Below, one piece after another: positions 12,350-15,050 of a stretch of 15,050 nt of DNA; the stretch's first letter is position 1; each line of letters begins with the position of its first letter. The translations under genes were made by a program, and so were the position numbers. Under the pieces are notes generated by a model. That model was not told the DNA's origin, ran no database searches, and saw only the letters and a list, made by a program, of their open reading frames with translations. Source of the DNA: Alphaproteobacteria bacterium (lineage in GTDB: Bacteria; Pseudomonadota; Alphaproteobacteria; Rhizobiales; Aestuariivirgaceae); NCBI GenBank assembly GCA_024639035.1, contig JAHEJE010000028.1, forward strand, positions 1 through 15,050, in the 5' to 3' direction.

Positions 12350-13191
12350 TGACTCTCGATCCGCGTCTGAATGCCTTCCGGCCCGATGTTGCCGACGAGC
12401 GCTTGCGCGGCCAGGTCGAAAGCGCCCGGTTCACGACCGGAGAAATCCATCAGGTCACGGCGCCGGTTGCCGACATACATGGCGAGCCCCGGTTTGATGC
12501 GTCCCTGACCAGCCAGGCCCTGTTCGGCGAACGGGTTCGGGTGTTCGACGTGCATGAGGGCTGGGCGTGGGGGCAGTGCCAGCAAGACGGCTATGTCGGA
12601 TATTTGCCCGCAAGCGCCTTGTCGGATCAACTGAGCGAAGCGAGCCACCGCCTGTGCGTACTTTCGAGCTACCTCTACCGGCAACCCGGCATCAAGAGCC
12701 AGCCGGTGACACCGGTCTATCTCAATTCAAGATTTGCCGTGATCTCCGAGGACGGCGATTTTGCCCAACTCGCCGACGGACGCTTCGTTTGGGCCCGGCA
12801 TATCAGCCCGATCGGCCGCGGCGACGGCGATCCCATTGCGGTTGCCGAGCGGTTCGAGCATGTGCCTTATCTGTGGGGCGGCAAGACCCAGGCCGGCCTG
12901 GATTGCTCCGGCCTGGTGCAGGCGAGCTATGCCGCCGCCGGACTGTCCTGCCCGCGCGATAGCGATATGATTCAGGCCGGACTTGGCACGCCGTTGCTGA
13001 TCAATGACCTGGCAGGCCTGCAACGTGGCGACCTGGTGTTCTGGCAAGGTCACGTCGGCATGATGCTCGACAGCGAGCGTATGATCCACGCCAACGGCTA
13101 TCACATGGCCACGGTCGTCGAACCGCTGGCACAGGCCATCGAACGCATCTCGGCGCTGTACGGCCCGGTCACCGGCTTTCGCCGGCCGTGA
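12349..13191 (+). CDS. NlpC/P60 (C40) cell-wall endopeptidase with SH3-like domains
   Basis: The 280-residue protein has two bacterial SH3-like domains (about 32-90 and 100-155) and a C-terminal NlpC/P60 domain (160-280). Catalytic residues are visible: Cys186 in LDCSGLV, His235 in GHVGMM, and His247 in MIHANG as the third residue. Such enzymes cleave the gamma-D-glutamyl bond to diaminopimelate in peptidoglycan peptides. No signal peptide is seen, so it may act on recycled muropeptides in the cytoplasm or leave by a non-classical route. The ATG at 12349 overlaps the MarR stop by one base (TGATG); a GTG at 12346 is an alternative. It converges on yejF with only 4 bp between stops. Confidence 0.9.
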   Translation: MTLDPRLNAFRPDVADERLRGQVESARFTTGEIHQVTAPVADIHGEPRFDASLTSQALFGERVRVFDVHEGWAWGQCQQDGYVGYLPASALSDQLSEASHRLCVLSSYLYRQPGIKSQPVTPVYLNSRFAVISEDGDFAQLADGRFVWARHISPIGRGDGDPIAVAERFEHVPYLWGGKTQAGLDCSGLVQASYAAAGLSCPRDSDMIQAGLGTPLLINDLAGLQRGDLVFWQGHVGMMLDSERMIHANGYHMATVVEPLAQAIERISALYGPVTGFRRP

Positions 13192-13195
13192 ACGC

Positions 13196-14829
<1,634 letters not shown>

Positions 14830-14833
<4 letters not shown>

Positions 14834-15050
14834 GCGAATGTCTTTCGCGGATCGAAGGCATCGCGCACCGCCTCGCCGATGAACACCAAGAGGCTGAGCA
14901 TGATCGACACCACGGCAAATCCGGTCAGCCCGAGCCACGGCGCCTGCAGGTTGGCCTTGCCCTGGGCCAGCAATTCACCCAGCGACGGCGAACCCGGTGG
15001 CAGCCCGAAACCGAGGAAGTCGAGGGCGGTCAGCGTGGTCACCGAGCCGG
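14830..15050 (-). CDS. yejE: YejE-type permease of a peptide ABC importer (partial, C-terminal end)
   Basis: The frame runs in from the right edge and gives the last 72 residues. It contains the end of the inner-membrane permease domain: LTALDFLGFGLPPGSPSLGE, then AQGKANLQAPWLG, a final membrane helix (about VVSIMLSLLVFIG) and EAVRDAFDPRK. This is the classical C-terminus of DppC/OppC-like permeases and is closest to E. coli YejE as I remember it. The apparent GTG start at 15042 is internal. Its stop overlaps the yejF start, so the two are translationally coupled in one operon that continues beyond the window. Confidence 0.9.

Overview
The window is high-GC, densely coding DNA from an alphaproteobacterium, most likely of the order Hyphomicrobiales (Rhizobiales). 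This rests on recognised protein families (DUF3750, DUF2853, TadD, YejE/YejF, an M17 aminopeptidase beside MarR and NlpC/P60 genes, an IF3 beginning RRP...) and on short palindromic repeats of the kind common in that order. Genus and species cannot be read from the sequence. No tRNA, rRNA, CRISPR array, transposase or phage gene was seen.

Layout. 3-176: C-terminal end of a membrane protein, possibly an MbfA/VIT-type iron exporter. 173-785: no gene, but two different inverted-repeat elements in tandem, each able to fold into a long outer stem enclosing two long arms. 784-1518 (-): DUF3750 protein. 1645-1767: a third palindromic repeat. 1791-6000 (-): a translation block read as rpmI, rplT, pheS, pheT, with a sigma70-like promoter at 6143-6171 and a large stem-loop between rplT and pheS. 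6349-6690 (+): DUF2853 protein with a strong terminator. 6841-8013 (+): patatin-like lipoprotein. 8072-8611 (-): infC, apparently with an ATT start. 8761-9558 (+): ABHD10-like hydrolase. 9555-10349 (-): TadD-like TPR lipoprotein. 10505-11896 (+): M17 leucyl aminopeptidase. 12005-12349 (+): MarR-type regulator, overlapping an NlpC/P60 cell-wall peptidase gene at 12349-13191 (+). 13196-15050 (-): yejF and the end of yejE, a peptide ABC importer.

How the genes fit together. infC, rpmI, rplT, pheS and pheT are translation genes that are contiguous in many bacteria. Here infC is split from the rest by two genes on the opposite strand. The right third looks peptide-centred: an aminopeptidase, a cell-wall peptidase and an oligopeptide/muropeptide-type importer lie side by side, although on different strands.

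The most unusual signal is the pair of three-armed elements at 173-442 and 523-785. They share architecture and size but not sequence. Short relics of the first element's ends appear at 11893-11910 and, more weakly, at 5295-5309. In three cases (mbfA-like gene, DUF3750 gene, pepA) the gene's TAG stop lies at an element boundary. The AUU start of infC and the rplT-pheS stem-loop are the clearest regulatory features.
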